Below are positions 18,690 to 26,927 of a stretch of 64,000 nt of DNA, piece by piece. A model generated the notes under the pieces. The model saw only the letters and a program-made list of their open reading frames with translations. It was not told the origin of the DNA and did no database searches. The stretch is taken from positions 372,001 through 436,000 of the forward strand of contig NZ_VCGY01000003.1 in assembly GCF_016597725.1 (NCBI RefSeq), written 5' to 3'. The stretch's first letter is position 1, and each line of letters starts with the position of its first letter. The stretch is from Marinobacter sp. 1-4A. GTDB lineage: Bacteria > Pseudomonadota > Gammaproteobacteria > Pseudomonadales > Oleiphilaceae. The position numbers and the translations under genes were made by a program.

Positions 18690-19736
18690 TCAGAAATACA
18701 ATTGCTGTTCCGGTTCTTCCGATGGCGGACGCTGTTTATCGTTTGATGTTTTATCCGACGCCAGCCGCGAAACCTGTTCGCCAACCATAGCCGGGATTCC
18801 GTTCGCCTGATCTACGGCCAGCTCAATCGCCTTGCGTTGCACCTCTACACCCGGATATTTCTGGCGGAAGGCTTCTACTTCAAGAGTTACTTCACGCCAG
18901 AGGCGATCCCTTTCCTGCTGACTGTAGTCTTCGTGGGGGCGGTGAACTTCAAGCCAAACCTCGCCCTCTGAAAGGCCCATCTTTACAGGGTCGTTCACAA
19001 TTTGAACCGATGTGCCCTTGGCGACCTGATAGACAAAACGGGAGATATCTTCGTTATACATGCGGAAACAGCCATGGCTAACCGGCATGCCAACGCCAAA
19101 CCGTTTGTTCGTGCCGTGAATTAAATATCCCTTCTCACTCAGCAAAAGAGCATGAGTGCCCAAGGGGTTATCAGGGCCGGGCGGGATCATTCGCGGCAAA
19201 AAGTCGCCAGAAGCTTCATATTCGGCACGGATACTTTGGGGCGGGTACCACGCAGGAGATTCCAGAGGCATAGTGACCTTTGCGTCAGCCAAAGGGGACG
19301 GGTTTTCAGACGTGCCGACGCCAACCGGGTAAACCTGCACACCGTTTTCAGAAAAGTAGTAAAGCCGGTACTCCGCCAGATTAATCACAATGCCTTCCCG
19401 GCGGGCCTCAGGAATAACGTACTGTTGCGGTAGAGTAATTGTGGTGCCTTCTCCGGGCAGCCAGGGATCAACACCCGGATTGGCTTTCACAAGCTCAAGA
19501 TAGCCCATCGCAAGCTGGCTACCCACTTCGGCAAAGGTGTCTTCGTATTGGGTAGTAAAGCTGCCCAAACGGCCCGCCAAATCACCATTGATTTTAAAGG
19601 TGGGAACTCGCGGGCTACGATCCGTTGCTGCTTCTACCGCAGGTTTTTCAAGTGTGCTGCTGGGCTTTGCGGCCCACACAGACTGCAAGGCCAATGTTCC
19701 AATTAACAGTAATACCAAAGACGTTTTAAATCCCAT
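18690..19736 (-). CDS. L,D-transpeptidase of the ErfK/YbiS type
   Basis: 348 residues from the ATG at 19736. The open frame reaches 19856, but the extra 40 residues overlap the next gene and precede a clear signal peptide (GFKTSLVLLLIGTLALQSVWA). A LysM-like segment of about residues 55-115 ends in PWLPGEGTTITLP. A YkuD domain follows with IHGTNKRFGVGMPVSHGCFRM, where C223 is the nucleophile. Proteins of this layout in E. coli (ErfK, YbiS, YcfS) attach the major lipoprotein to peptidoglycan, and the OprI-type lipoprotein gene about 900 bp away is the natural substrate. The charged C-terminal tail ending in LYF is unusual and of unknown role. Confidence 0.88.
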   Translation of the reverse strand: MGFKTSLVLLLIGTLALQSVWAAKPSSTLEKPAVEAATDRSPRVPTFKINGDLAGRLGSFTTQYEDTFAEVGSQLAMGYLELVKANPGVDPWLPGEGTTITLPQQYVIPEARREGIVINLAEYRLYYFSENGVQVYPVGVGTSENPSPLADAKVTMPLESPAWYPPQSIRAEYEASGDFLPRMIPPGPDNPLGTHALLLSEKGYLIHGTNKRFGVGMPVSHGCFRMYNEDISRFVYQVAKGTSVQIVNDPVKMGLSEGEVWLEVHRPHEDYSQQERDRLWREVTLEVEAFRQKYPGVEVQRKAIELAVDQANGIPAMVGEQVSRLASDKTSNDKQRPPSEEPEQQLYF

Positions 19737-19789
19737 AAATCCTATTCCACATAAGCCTGCTTCTTTGCGTGCAGTGACAGCGGCCCATC

Positions 19790-20359
19790 TCAGGAGTTCC
19801 AAACGACCGATGAGAGAGTCACAACAGCCATCATCGCGAACAAAATACTTGCACATACCCGGGCGGTTGCCAGCGGCAAACGCTCCATTAACCAGTGCCC
19901 CGCCATGATAACCGGTATATTGGCCAGCAACATACCCGCTGTTGTACCGATGATAACCCAGATTGTGTCGGTAAAACGGGCCGCCAGTACAACCGTGGCA
20001 ATCTGCGTTTTATCGCCAATCTCCGCCAAAAAGAACATAACGGTCGTTGCCATAAAGGCACCCATTCCCAGAAACCGGGAGTTATCGCTGTCATCTTTGT
20101 CTGGCACAAGCAGCCACAATGCGATCAAGACAAAGCTCACAGCTAGAATCCAAGGCAGCCAGATTGCAGGAATCCAGGCCGCTACCCAGGCGCCCAGCCA
20201 AGCCGAGAGCGCGTGATTCAAGATAGTCGCAACAAGTATGCCCAAAACAATGGGAGTGCGCTGGGTGTAACGAGCAACAAGAAAAAGCGAGAGTAGCTGG
20301 GTTTTGTCACCAATTTCGGCAATGGCAACCGCTACGGTTGAAGTAAGAAAAGCGTCCAT
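19790..20359 (-). CDS. TMEM165/GDT1 (UPF0016) family Mn2+ exporter
   Basis: 189 residues with six membrane helices in two homologous halves. Each half carries the hallmark EIGDKTQ (AEIGDKTQLLSLFLVARY and AEIGDKTQIATVVLAARF). Bacterial members such as Vibrio MneA export manganese. The upstream leader folds as a yybP-ykoY manganese riboswitch, which independently supports the assignment. Start ATG 20357-20359 with a weak ribosome site (CGGAAAAA). A GGGCGGA/TCCGCCC stem just upstream (20407 and 20371 regions) could hide the start, suggesting control at translation. Confidence 0.92.
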   Translation of the reverse strand: MDAFLTSTVAVAIAEIGDKTQLLSLFLVARYTQRTPIVLGILVATILNHALSAWLGAWVAAWIPAIWLPWILAVSFVLIALWLLVPDKDDSDNSRFLGMGAFMATTVMFFLAEIGDKTQIATVVLAARFTDTIWVIIGTTAGMLLANIPVIMAGHWLMERLPLATARVCASILFAMMAVVTLSSVVWNS

Positions 20360-20423
20360 GGGTTTTTCCGGGGCGGATAATCAGACATGAGACAGCCCAC
20401 CTTCCGCCCTTGGAGGTGAAACT

Positions 20424-20545
20424 GCCTCAGGTCTTGCCAATTTCACTTAAGCCAAGTGAAACACGGTAGCCATGGGGATGGGCCCCAAGTATGTTGACTA
20501 CCGTCCGATCCGTAACCGGATGCGGAGGCTACTCCCCTGAAGAGT
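20424..20545 (-). ncRNA. yybP-ykoY manganese riboswitch
   Basis: Read on the minus strand, the leader contains the conserved blocks of this class in order. The P1 strand CTTCAGG is followed by GGGGAGTAGC (20528-20537), the P3 stem ACGGTAG/CTACCGT (20498-20504 with 20463-20469) enclosing CAACATACTTG (20486-20496), a TTTCACTT/AAGTGAAA hairpin, and GCAAGACCTGAGG. Its CCTGAGG closes P1 with CTTCAGG. The class binds Mn2+ and turns on exporter genes. The aptamer begins within a few bases of the predicted transcription start and ends about 65 nt before the exporter ATG. Confidence 0.92.
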
Positions 20546-20551
20546 TGGACC

Positions 20552-20580
20552 ATATTAGTTAATCATAACGGGCAAGGCAA
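20552..20580 (-). promoter_or_regulatory. Promoter of the riboswitch-exporter transcript
   Basis: TTGCCT (20575-20580) and TAATAT (20552-20557) on the minus strand with a 17-bp spacer. The predicted start at about 20545 coincides with the 5' edge of the aptamer, which is why the match is credible. Confidence 0.65.
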
Positions 20581-20585
20581 ACACG

Positions 20586-21980
20586 CTAAGCCCGCATGCG
20601 CCAAACCGGCAGTGCCGCAACAGCAACAAATAGGGCAACCAACCACCAAGCGGAATGGAAGGCATTGATGGTGGGCACGCCGCCACTATGCTCACCGAAC
20701 TCAATGGTCAGGGCCACAATGTTCACCCCAAATGCTCCACCCAACTGGCGCGTAAAGTTGATGGTACTTGAACCGGCGCCCAGCTCTTCGGGCTCAAGTG
20801 GATTCAAAGCGCCGATCGACAAAGATGGCAACATAAACCCAATGCCTATGCGGCCGAACACTGTCCAGAGCATAAGCCAGCCAAAAGCCAGGGTAAGATT
20901 GGATAACGCAAATAGAATGGCTGACGAGGCAAACATAGCCATTCCGAAAATCACCAGTTTGCGTGCATCACCGCCACGGTCGGCCAGCTTTCCTGCCAAT
21001 GGAAATGTCATCCCCAAAACAATACCCGCGGGCAGCATCAGCAGACCCGCTTGAGTTGCTGTGTAGCCCAAAGCCGTCTGAACGTATAAGGGTATTAAGT
21101 AGGTGGAACCGAACAGGGCCAACCCGAGTGCCATAGCCCCCAGATTGGCGTACAAAAAGCTTGGTTTACGCAGGAGGCTAACATTCACCAAAGGGTGCTT
21201 TATACGTTTTTCGCGCAATACGAACATAACCAAAAGCACCAGTGCCAAAAGTCCTTCAATGGCAACCCGAGCTTCCTGACCTTCAAAATTCTGTAGGCGG
21301 TTCAGGGCATCCAGAGAAAGCCCCACAGTGGCTCCAAGCAACACCAGACCGGGCAAATCAAATCGGTAGGGCGCTGGCCGGGAAGCTGGCGTGGGTAAAA
21401 ACCGAAGCGCCATAAACACCCCGATAAAGGTGACCGGCGCCGGTGCAAACATCACAAAGCGCCAATCCAGCTGGTCAACCAAAAAGCCGCCCAGAACAGG
21501 CCCAAGCGCTGGAGCCAATACAACACCCATGCCATAGATCCCCATGGCTTGGCCGCGGCGGTTACGGGGAAAAATACGGAACACCAAATACATGCCCATG
21601 GGCTGCATAAGGCCAGCCATGGCGCCTTGCCCGACGCGGGCTGCAATTAACTGCTCCGGCGTGCTGGCAAAGCCGCCAACCACTGAAATCAGCGTGAAGG
21701 CAGCCATGGCAATCGCCAGTGTCTTGCGTACGCCGAAGTGATCAAGCAACCATGAAGACGCCAGCATGGTTGTTGTCATGGCCGCAATAAACCCGGTTGC
21801 CAGCCAGTGCACCTGCCCCTGACGAATACCGAACTCCACCATAATTTCGTGGAGCGCAACGTTCACCACGGTGGCACTCAATACGGTCGCGATGGTTCCC
21901 ACCATTACCGTACAGACCGCTAACCACCGCCACTTCGCACCATAACGAGCGATCAGGCCATCAACAGAGTTATCACTCAA
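20586..21980 (-). CDS. MFS multidrug efflux transporter, DHA2/EmrB type (14 TM)
   Basis: About 464 residues if translation starts at the TTG at 21978-21980. The frame continues upstream to 22184, but those residues lie inside the marR gene in another frame and do not resemble an MFS N terminus. No ATG lies between, so the start codon is inferred. TM1 carries LSATVVNVALHEIM, the DHA2-type motif, and motif A-like GxLaDrxG appears as GKLADRGGDARK. The family extrudes drugs, dyes or fatty acids with proton antiport. It lies immediately downstream of a MarR regulator (five-base gap), which probably represses it. Confidence 0.85.
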   Translation of the reverse strand: MSDNSVDGLIARYGAKWRWLAVCTVMVGTIATVLSATVVNVALHEIMVEFGIRQGQVHWLATGFIAAMTTTMLASSWLLDHFGVRKTLAIAMAAFTLISVVGGFASTPEQLIAARVGQGAMAGLMQPMGMYLVFRIFPRNRRGQAMGIYGMGVVLAPALGPVLGGFLVDQLDWRFVMFAPAPVTFIGVFMALRFLPTPASRPAPYRFDLPGLVLLGATVGLSLDALNRLQNFEGQEARVAIEGLLALVLLVMFVLREKRIKHPLVNVSLLRKPSFLYANLGAMALGLALFGSTYLIPLYVQTALGYTATQAGLLMLPAGIVLGMTFPLAGKLADRGGDARKLVIFGMAMFASSAILFALSNLTLAFGWLMLWTVFGRIGIGFMLPSLSIGALNPLEPEELGAGSSTINFTRQLGGAFGVNIVALTIEFGEHSGGVPTINAFHSAWWLVALFVAVAALPVWRMRA

Positions 21981-21984
21981 GTGA

Positions 21985-22410
21985 TTACTTCTGCTTTTCA
22001 GCGTTATCCATGATTTTATGGAATACCTTGAGCGCGATTTCGATATCGGCAAGGTCCACACCATCGAGCATTTCATCGCGCAACGTATCAGCGCGGGCTG
22101 TAAGAACAGCCATAAAATCTCGCCCGGGGTCAGTAAGGTGCAGCCGGCGCGCCCGGCGATCGTTTGGGCAAGCCCGGCGTTCAATCAAGCCCTGCTGTTC
22201 AAGGCTATCGAGCAAGCGCACGAGCGTAGGGTTCTCAATGGCCATCAACCCGGCTAACTCGCGCTGAGTTAGGCCTTCACCGCCTTGCTGCAGGTAGACC
22301 ATTGTGGTCCAGCGCGCCTGAGTAACACCCAAGTCTTTCAGGCGTTCATCTAATAGTTTGCGCCAACGACGGGTTACTCGAGCGACGGCAAAAGGGAACT
22401 GATCTTTCAT
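21985..22410 (-). CDS. MarR family transcriptional regulator
   Basis: 141 residues from the ATG at 22410, with GGAG nine bases upstream. The winged helix has recognition helix region TQRELAGLMAIENPTLVRLLDSLEQQGLIERR and wing DRRARRLHLTDPG, the usual MarR pattern. It is followed after five bases by the DHA2 efflux gene, the common repressor-pump pairing. The ligand is unknown. Confidence 0.9.
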   Translation of the reverse strand: MKDQFPFAVARVTRRWRKLLDERLKDLGVTQARWTTMVYLQQGGEGLTQRELAGLMAIENPTLVRLLDSLEQQGLIERRACPNDRRARRLHLTDPGRDFMAVLTARADTLRDEMLDGVDLADIEIALKVFHKIMDNAEKQK

Positions 22411-22582
22411 AACGACTACTCCGTTCCAGGGCCGGAATCGCGCTCCGCGAGTCACACAGTGCCGACCAAAAGGCTTACATTACAGGAAAGCTACCAATAG
22501 TAAGCTAACCATTGAGATAAAAACAGATGTTAAAGCAAAAACAGAATCGGGAAAAACCGAAAAGCGGCGCTGTAACCTGAAA

Positions 22583-23869
22583 TCAGCCTGTCTGACGCAA
22601 GGGTTCCTCGTTCATCTCCTCAATCTCAGGAGACTCCTGAAACTCGGTATTTCGCGGATCGAGTTCAGTTAACACAGACGAGGTTTCTGGCATTGCAGGC
22701 ACATAATGCTCCTGATCCTCCACCGCCACGTCTTCTGTATAGGTGATGCGCAGAGAAGTAATTACAGCAAGAATCAGCAAAAACCCGGCGTTGCCCAAAA
22801 ACAAGCCTTTCGGGCCCAGCAGATTGATCAGCTCCGCCATAGCGATAGGGCCAATGACGCTGCCCACACCGTAACTGAGCAACAAGGTCGCACTGGCGGC
22901 CACAATGCGGGTGCTTTCCATGCGGTCGTTGGTTATGGCGACAGAGATCGGATAGATTGTTGCCGAGAGCCCAGTAAAGGCACCCACAAGAAGCGTGAGC
23001 AACCAAAGGTTTTCAGCACCCGTGAAGCTAACCCCAACCGCCGCAAGGGCCGCAAAAAACACCACCCAGAACATTACACGGCGACGGTCAAAGCGATCAC
23101 ACAATCGGCCAAGTGGCCATGCAAGCAACATGGCTGCAACAATGGCGCTTGCCATAAACGAAGATGTTTTGGCGACATCCAACCCCATGAGCGTTGCATA
23201 CACCGGCCCTAACGCATAAAAGCCTCCAATCAGCACGCCGCAAATCAAGGCGCCCGCAACACCGGTGAACGACTCTCGGGCCAGCGTGAAGAATGAAATG
23301 CGTTGAACTTGCTCGATAACCGGAGCTTCCATGCGGGTAAGCGATAGGGGAACAAGCGCCAGCGTCAGCAGAATAGCCGCTATGGAAAACGGCATAAAGT
23401 TGGCAGGGTCGCCCACATTAATAATGAGCTGGCCGCCCGCCGCTGAGAGGTAAAAAACAATCTGGTAGATAGCAAACAGCGCGCCGCGATTGCTGTTGCT
23501 GGCACGGCTGGAAAACCAGCTTTCGATAACAACAAGCACACCCGCAATCGTGAAGCCCGAAAGCACCCGCAGGAGCGCCCAGAACACCATCGATATGGCC
23601 ATTGGGTACATCAATGACGTAACAGCTGCAATCGCTGCAAACGCCGCGAAGGCTCGAATATGTCCCACACGGCCAATGATTTGATGCACGTATAGGGTGC
23701 CCAGAACAAAGCCAATGGAATAGCACACCAGCACCCAACCGATAACGTCGGGTGAAACCGATTCAATGCTTAGGCGGATGCCGAGCAACGTCATCAGAAA
23801 CGCATTTCCGCTGACCAGCAAAACAATGCTCAAAAGAAGCGCAGAAAGCGAGGTGACCATTCGGGTCAT
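22583..23869 (-). CDS. MFS transporter, YcaD-like
   Basis: 428 residues with 12 membrane helices and a hydrophilic acidic tail of about 45 residues. The N-terminal half resembles the E. coli YcaD group (ALLRVLSGFTIAGVLVVIESWF, SNRGALFAIYQ). The substrate is unknown. Monocistronic, with a structured 5' leader at 23916-23969. Confidence 0.8.
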   Translation of the reverse strand: MTRMVTSLSALLLSIVLLVSGNAFLMTLLGIRLSIESVSPDVIGWVLVCYSIGFVLGTLYVHQIIGRVGHIRAFAAFAAIAAVTSLMYPMAISMVFWALLRVLSGFTIAGVLVVIESWFSSRASNSNRGALFAIYQIVFYLSAAGGQLIINVGDPANFMPFSIAAILLTLALVPLSLTRMEAPVIEQVQRISFFTLARESFTGVAGALICGVLIGGFYALGPVYATLMGLDVAKTSSFMASAIVAAMLLAWPLGRLCDRFDRRRVMFWVVFFAALAAVGVSFTGAENLWLLTLLVGAFTGLSATIYPISVAITNDRMESTRIVAASATLLLSYGVGSVIGPIAMAELINLLGPKGLFLGNAGFLLILAVITSLRITYTEDVAVEDQEHYVPAMPETSSVLTELDPRNTEFQESPEIEEMNEEPLRQTG

Positions 23870-23915
23870 GGGGGAAACTCCGGGGATTTTCTAGCTCGGT
23901 ATTACAACAGCACAC

Positions 23916-23969
23916 CGGGGCCGTGACTACTAAGCACTTCCCGAAGCCGCAAGGCGGCACCAGGCCCCG
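23916..23969 (-). other. Structured 5' leader of the YcaD-like transporter gene
   Basis: CGGGGCC and GGCCCCG (23916-23922, 23963-23969) enclose a second hairpin GCCGC-AAG-GCGGC (23946-23958). The element lies about 50-100 nt upstream of the transporter start, on its transcribed side. I do not recognise a known riboswitch class. It may be only a stable stem. Confidence 0.35.
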
Positions 23970-23994
23970 TTAAAACGCTGTTTCACAAAATTTT

Positions 23995-24004
23995 ACATTA
24001 ATGT
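23995..24004. promoter_or_regulatory. 10-bp palindrome upstream of the WYL regulator
   Basis: ACATTAATGT is a perfect palindrome, 75 bp upstream of the WYL regulator start and inside the divergent interval with the YcaD-like gene. WYL regulators of the BrxR/CapW kind bind inverted repeats in their own promoter, so it is a candidate operator. Ten bases alone are weak evidence. Confidence 0.3.
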
Positions 24005-24078
24005 GCCGTAACAGACCCAAACACCCTTAGGAGGTAATATATACAGCCATTACTCAATGAACCCGTGAGCGTCTGGTT

Positions 24079-24981
24079 ATGAAAAAAACGGACTGGCCCA
24101 TCCGATGGGATTTGCTGCTTCGCTACCGACTCATCGAGACCATCGCACTGTGGGAGGGTCGCCTGACGACAAACCACATATGCCACAGCTTTGGTATCGG
24201 TCGGCAGCAAGCATCTAAGGATATAAACACATACCTACGCGAACTTGCTCCCGGCAATCTAGTTTATGATCGCCACCTCAAAGGTTATGTGCCTTCGGCC
24301 CGGTATAAGCCGGTTGTAACCCGGGGGCATGTGAATGAATACATGGACTTGCTCGCCCGGCAACAGAGCCTCAGCAACACGTTTGAAACTCTGGATATCG
24401 GCTTGCCCGACAGCACGGTTGTTTTCAGTCCGAACCGCGTTATAGCCCCCGAAATCATGCGCGCTGTTGTGGCAGCCACACGCCATGGCCGCCAGCTCAG
24501 AGCCAGCTATTCATCCCTAAGCCGTCCCGAGGCCGTAGAGGGCATTCTTGAGCCACACACTCTGGTATGCACCGGCACCAATTGGCACCTCCGCGCCTGG
24601 TGCGACTCCAACCGTGAATACCGGGATTTTGCTCTTAGCCGATTCCACTCAGCTCCGGTAGCGCTACGGCAAAAAGCCAAGCATACCGTGCAGCAAGATG
24701 ATGACTGGAACCGCAACGTCACCATGTCCATCTCCCCCGACCACCGCCTGACCGACGCTCAGCAGAAGATCATAGCGCTGGATTACGGAATGGAGAATGG
24801 ATGTTTAAGCGTTGAAACACGGGCCGCCTTGGCACCCTATGTGTTGTCGCGGCTTGGCATCACACTTGATAGCCAACACCCGGACCCACTTATTCAGCAG
24901 CTTGAACTGACCAACCCGGACCAACTCGGGTTTGGCAGCAAACGCGAACGCGCCTTGAAAGCGGTTGCGGGCCACCGCTAG
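24079..24981 (+). CDS. WYL-domain transcriptional regulator of BrxR/CapW-like layout
   Basis: 300 residues. The N-terminal winged helix (about 5-75, with TNHICHSFGIGRQQASKDIN) is followed by a WYL domain (about 125-215, GRQLRASYSSLSRP through HLRAWCDSNREYRDFALSR) and a C-terminal WCX-like domain. This three-domain layout and length match BrxR/CapW proteins, which repress phage-defence operons and respond to a nucleic-acid-type ligand. No BREX, CBASS or other defence genes lie nearby. The only co-directional neighbour is a secreted nuclease gene 16 bp downstream. Start ATG 24079 has no good ribosome site, so translation may be weak. Confidence 0.82.
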   Translation: MKKTDWPIRWDLLLRYRLIETIALWEGRLTTNHICHSFGIGRQQASKDINTYLRELAPGNLVYDRHLKGYVPSARYKPVVTRGHVNEYMDLLARQQSLSNTFETLDIGLPDSTVVFSPNRVIAPEIMRAVVAATRHGRQLRASYSSLSRPEAVEGILEPHTLVCTGTNWHLRAWCDSNREYRDFALSRFHSAPVALRQKAKHTVQQDDDWNRNVTMSISPDHRLTDAQQKIIALDYGMENGCLSVETRAALAPYVLSRLGITLDSQHPDPLIQQLELTNPDQLGFGSKRERALKAVAGHR

Positions 24982-24997
24982 CCAAAAGCCGGCCACT

Positions 24998-26761
24998 ATG
25001 ACGTCAAGCACAGACTGTATTCGTGCCTTAGCTCTGTCACTGTTACTGCTGCCAACCTCTTTGGTGCTGGCAGCAAGTAATTGTGGCGATGCCGCGACTC
25101 CGGTTTCTGAAATTCAGGGCCGGGGAGACACCTCACCGCTGGTTGGCCACCGAGTTACGGTTGAAGGCGTTCTTACATTCGATGCCCGCATGGACGGTGG
25201 ATTTGACGGCTTTTACTTGCAACAGGCCGACGGTGAAACCGATAACAATCCAGAAACCTCAGAAGCCCTGTTTATCTATACCCGTAAAAAAACCGGAATG
25301 CCGGGAGAGCGCTTGCGGGTTACCGGCACAGTCAAAGAATTTCACAATCTGACCGAACTGGTCGATATTAAAACCATTGAGTCGTGTGGCCCAGCCGAAT
25401 TTCCGAAGGCTCAAGACCTAACCCTGTTATGGCCTAACGCTTTGGAATCGATGGAAAACATGCGAGTGCGGGTCACTCAGCCCCTAACGATTATAGACGC
25501 CTGGAATCTCGCACGTTTTGGTGAACTCACATTGGCGGCTGGCGATCAGGTTGTGCCTACCGAGTATATGGAGCCTGGCCCGCAGGCGGCACAGATTGCC
25601 GAGCGCAATCGACAACAACGCCTGCTTCTTGACGATGGTCGTGGCGCACGCGAGCCCGATCCGATTCCCTGGCCCCCGGATGGTCTAACCGGCAAGAACA
25701 CTATCCGCAGTGGCGACAGAGTCCATAACATTTCCGGTATTCTTGATTACCGTTTTGGTGCTTGGCGGGTGCAGCCGGAACGCCCGCCGGTTTTCGAGAC
25801 TGTGAATACCCGCCGCCCCGCCCCTGCACGACCAGACATCCCGCATATCCGGGTTATGACGATGAATCTGGAGAATTACTTCAACGGTGACGGTAAAGGC
25901 ATGGGGTTTCCAACTGCCCGTGGGGCACCGACATCTCTCGCACTTGGGGTGCAGCACCGACGGTTGGTAGAGGCTATGCGACGCCCGGACCCGGATATTC
26001 TGGCGATAAGCGAACTGGAAAGCGACGGCTATAGCGAAACCAGCGCAATAGCACAGCTTGCGGAAGCTCTTGGGCCGGAGTGGGCGTTTGTGGCTACGCC
26101 TAACGCTGACGGTCGCGACCAGATCCGCACCGGTATGCTGTACCGCCATGATCGCATTGTCGCCGAAGCCCAGCCCGTGCGCCTGAACACAAGCCCTTTC
26201 AGCGAGCAAGGCCGTCCACCATTGGCGCAGACATTTAGACCCAAGGGGCAGCGCCTTGCTGTTCAGCTGGCGGTACCCCACCTGAAATCAAAATCTTGTA
26301 AAGGCGCGACGGGTAAAGATCAAGACAGAAACGATGGCCAAGGCTGCTATGCCCAGCGCCGCGTCGATGCGGCCCGGGCGCTTGTGGACTGGCTTGAACA
26401 ACTTCCGCAAGTTCCCGATTTAGCGGGCACATTGATCACCGGCGACCTCAACAGCTATTTCCGCGAAGCGCCACTTCAAGCCCTGAAACGTGCAGGCTTC
26501 ACCAGCATGGTGCACCACTTCCATCCGTGCACAGCACAAAAGTGCGATCACTACACCTACAGGTACAAAGGTGAAAAAGGATCACTGGATTACGCCCTTG
26601 CATCCTCGTCGCTCATGCCACGGGTTCTCAGTGCTCAAATCTGGACCATTAACGCCGACGAACCACCGGCTCTGGGTTACCGTAACAATCTGCCGGGCAC
26701 CGCCGTATCACCTTGGCGTTCCTCAGATCACAACCCGATAATTACCGATATCCAGCTTTGA
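24998..26761 (+). CDS. ExeM/NucH-type extracellular endonuclease
   Basis: 587 residues from the ATG at 24998, with a signal peptide (CIRALALSLLLLPTSLVLA). An N-terminal OB-like region of about 250 residues is followed by an endonuclease/exonuclease/phosphatase domain. Visible catalytic signatures are MTMNLENYFNGDG, ISELESDGY, GDLNSYF and SDHNPI. Secreted nucleases of this kind degrade extracellular DNA, for biofilm remodelling or phosphorus supply. The gene follows the WYL regulator by 16 bp and may be co-transcribed with it. Confidence 0.9.
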   Translation: MTSSTDCIRALALSLLLLPTSLVLAASNCGDAATPVSEIQGRGDTSPLVGHRVTVEGVLTFDARMDGGFDGFYLQQADGETDNNPETSEALFIYTRKKTGMPGERLRVTGTVKEFHNLTELVDIKTIESCGPAEFPKAQDLTLLWPNALESMENMRVRVTQPLTIIDAWNLARFGELTLAAGDQVVPTEYMEPGPQAAQIAERNRQQRLLLDDGRGAREPDPIPWPPDGLTGKNTIRSGDRVHNISGILDYRFGAWRVQPERPPVFETVNTRRPAPARPDIPHIRVMTMNLENYFNGDGKGMGFPTARGAPTSLALGVQHRRLVEAMRRPDPDILAISELESDGYSETSAIAQLAEALGPEWAFVATPNADGRDQIRTGMLYRHDRIVAEAQPVRLNTSPFSEQGRPPLAQTFRPKGQRLAVQLAVPHLKSKSCKGATGKDQDRNDGQGCYAQRRVDAARALVDWLEQLPQVPDLAGTLITGDLNSYFREAPLQALKRAGFTSMVHHFHPCTAQKCDHYTYRYKGEKGSLDYALASSSLMPRVLSAQIWTINADEPPALGYRNNLPGTAVSPWRSSDHNPIITDIQL

Positions 26762-26927
26762 CATAACCCCCTCAAACTCCTGCACGGTTCCGCCATTACA
26801 CCACCCGATTGGCTTCGTGCGCCCGCAGACCCGTCATTGAAGTCATGGGGGAGAGGAGCTGCAAAGGTCATAATCCAAACGACTCAATTAAATCAGACAA
26901 CAAGAACCGCTTATTGCAAGGATTCCC

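Noticed and set aside
21981..22184. ATG at 22184 as start of the DHA2 transporter
   Set aside because: The extra 68 residues lie within marR in another frame and do not resemble an MFS N terminus.
24030..24036. AGGAGGT as ribosome site of the WYL regulator
   Set aside because: It is more than 40 nt before the start. The nearer ATG at 24057 gives only a three-codon ORF (Met-Asn-Pro, then stop).
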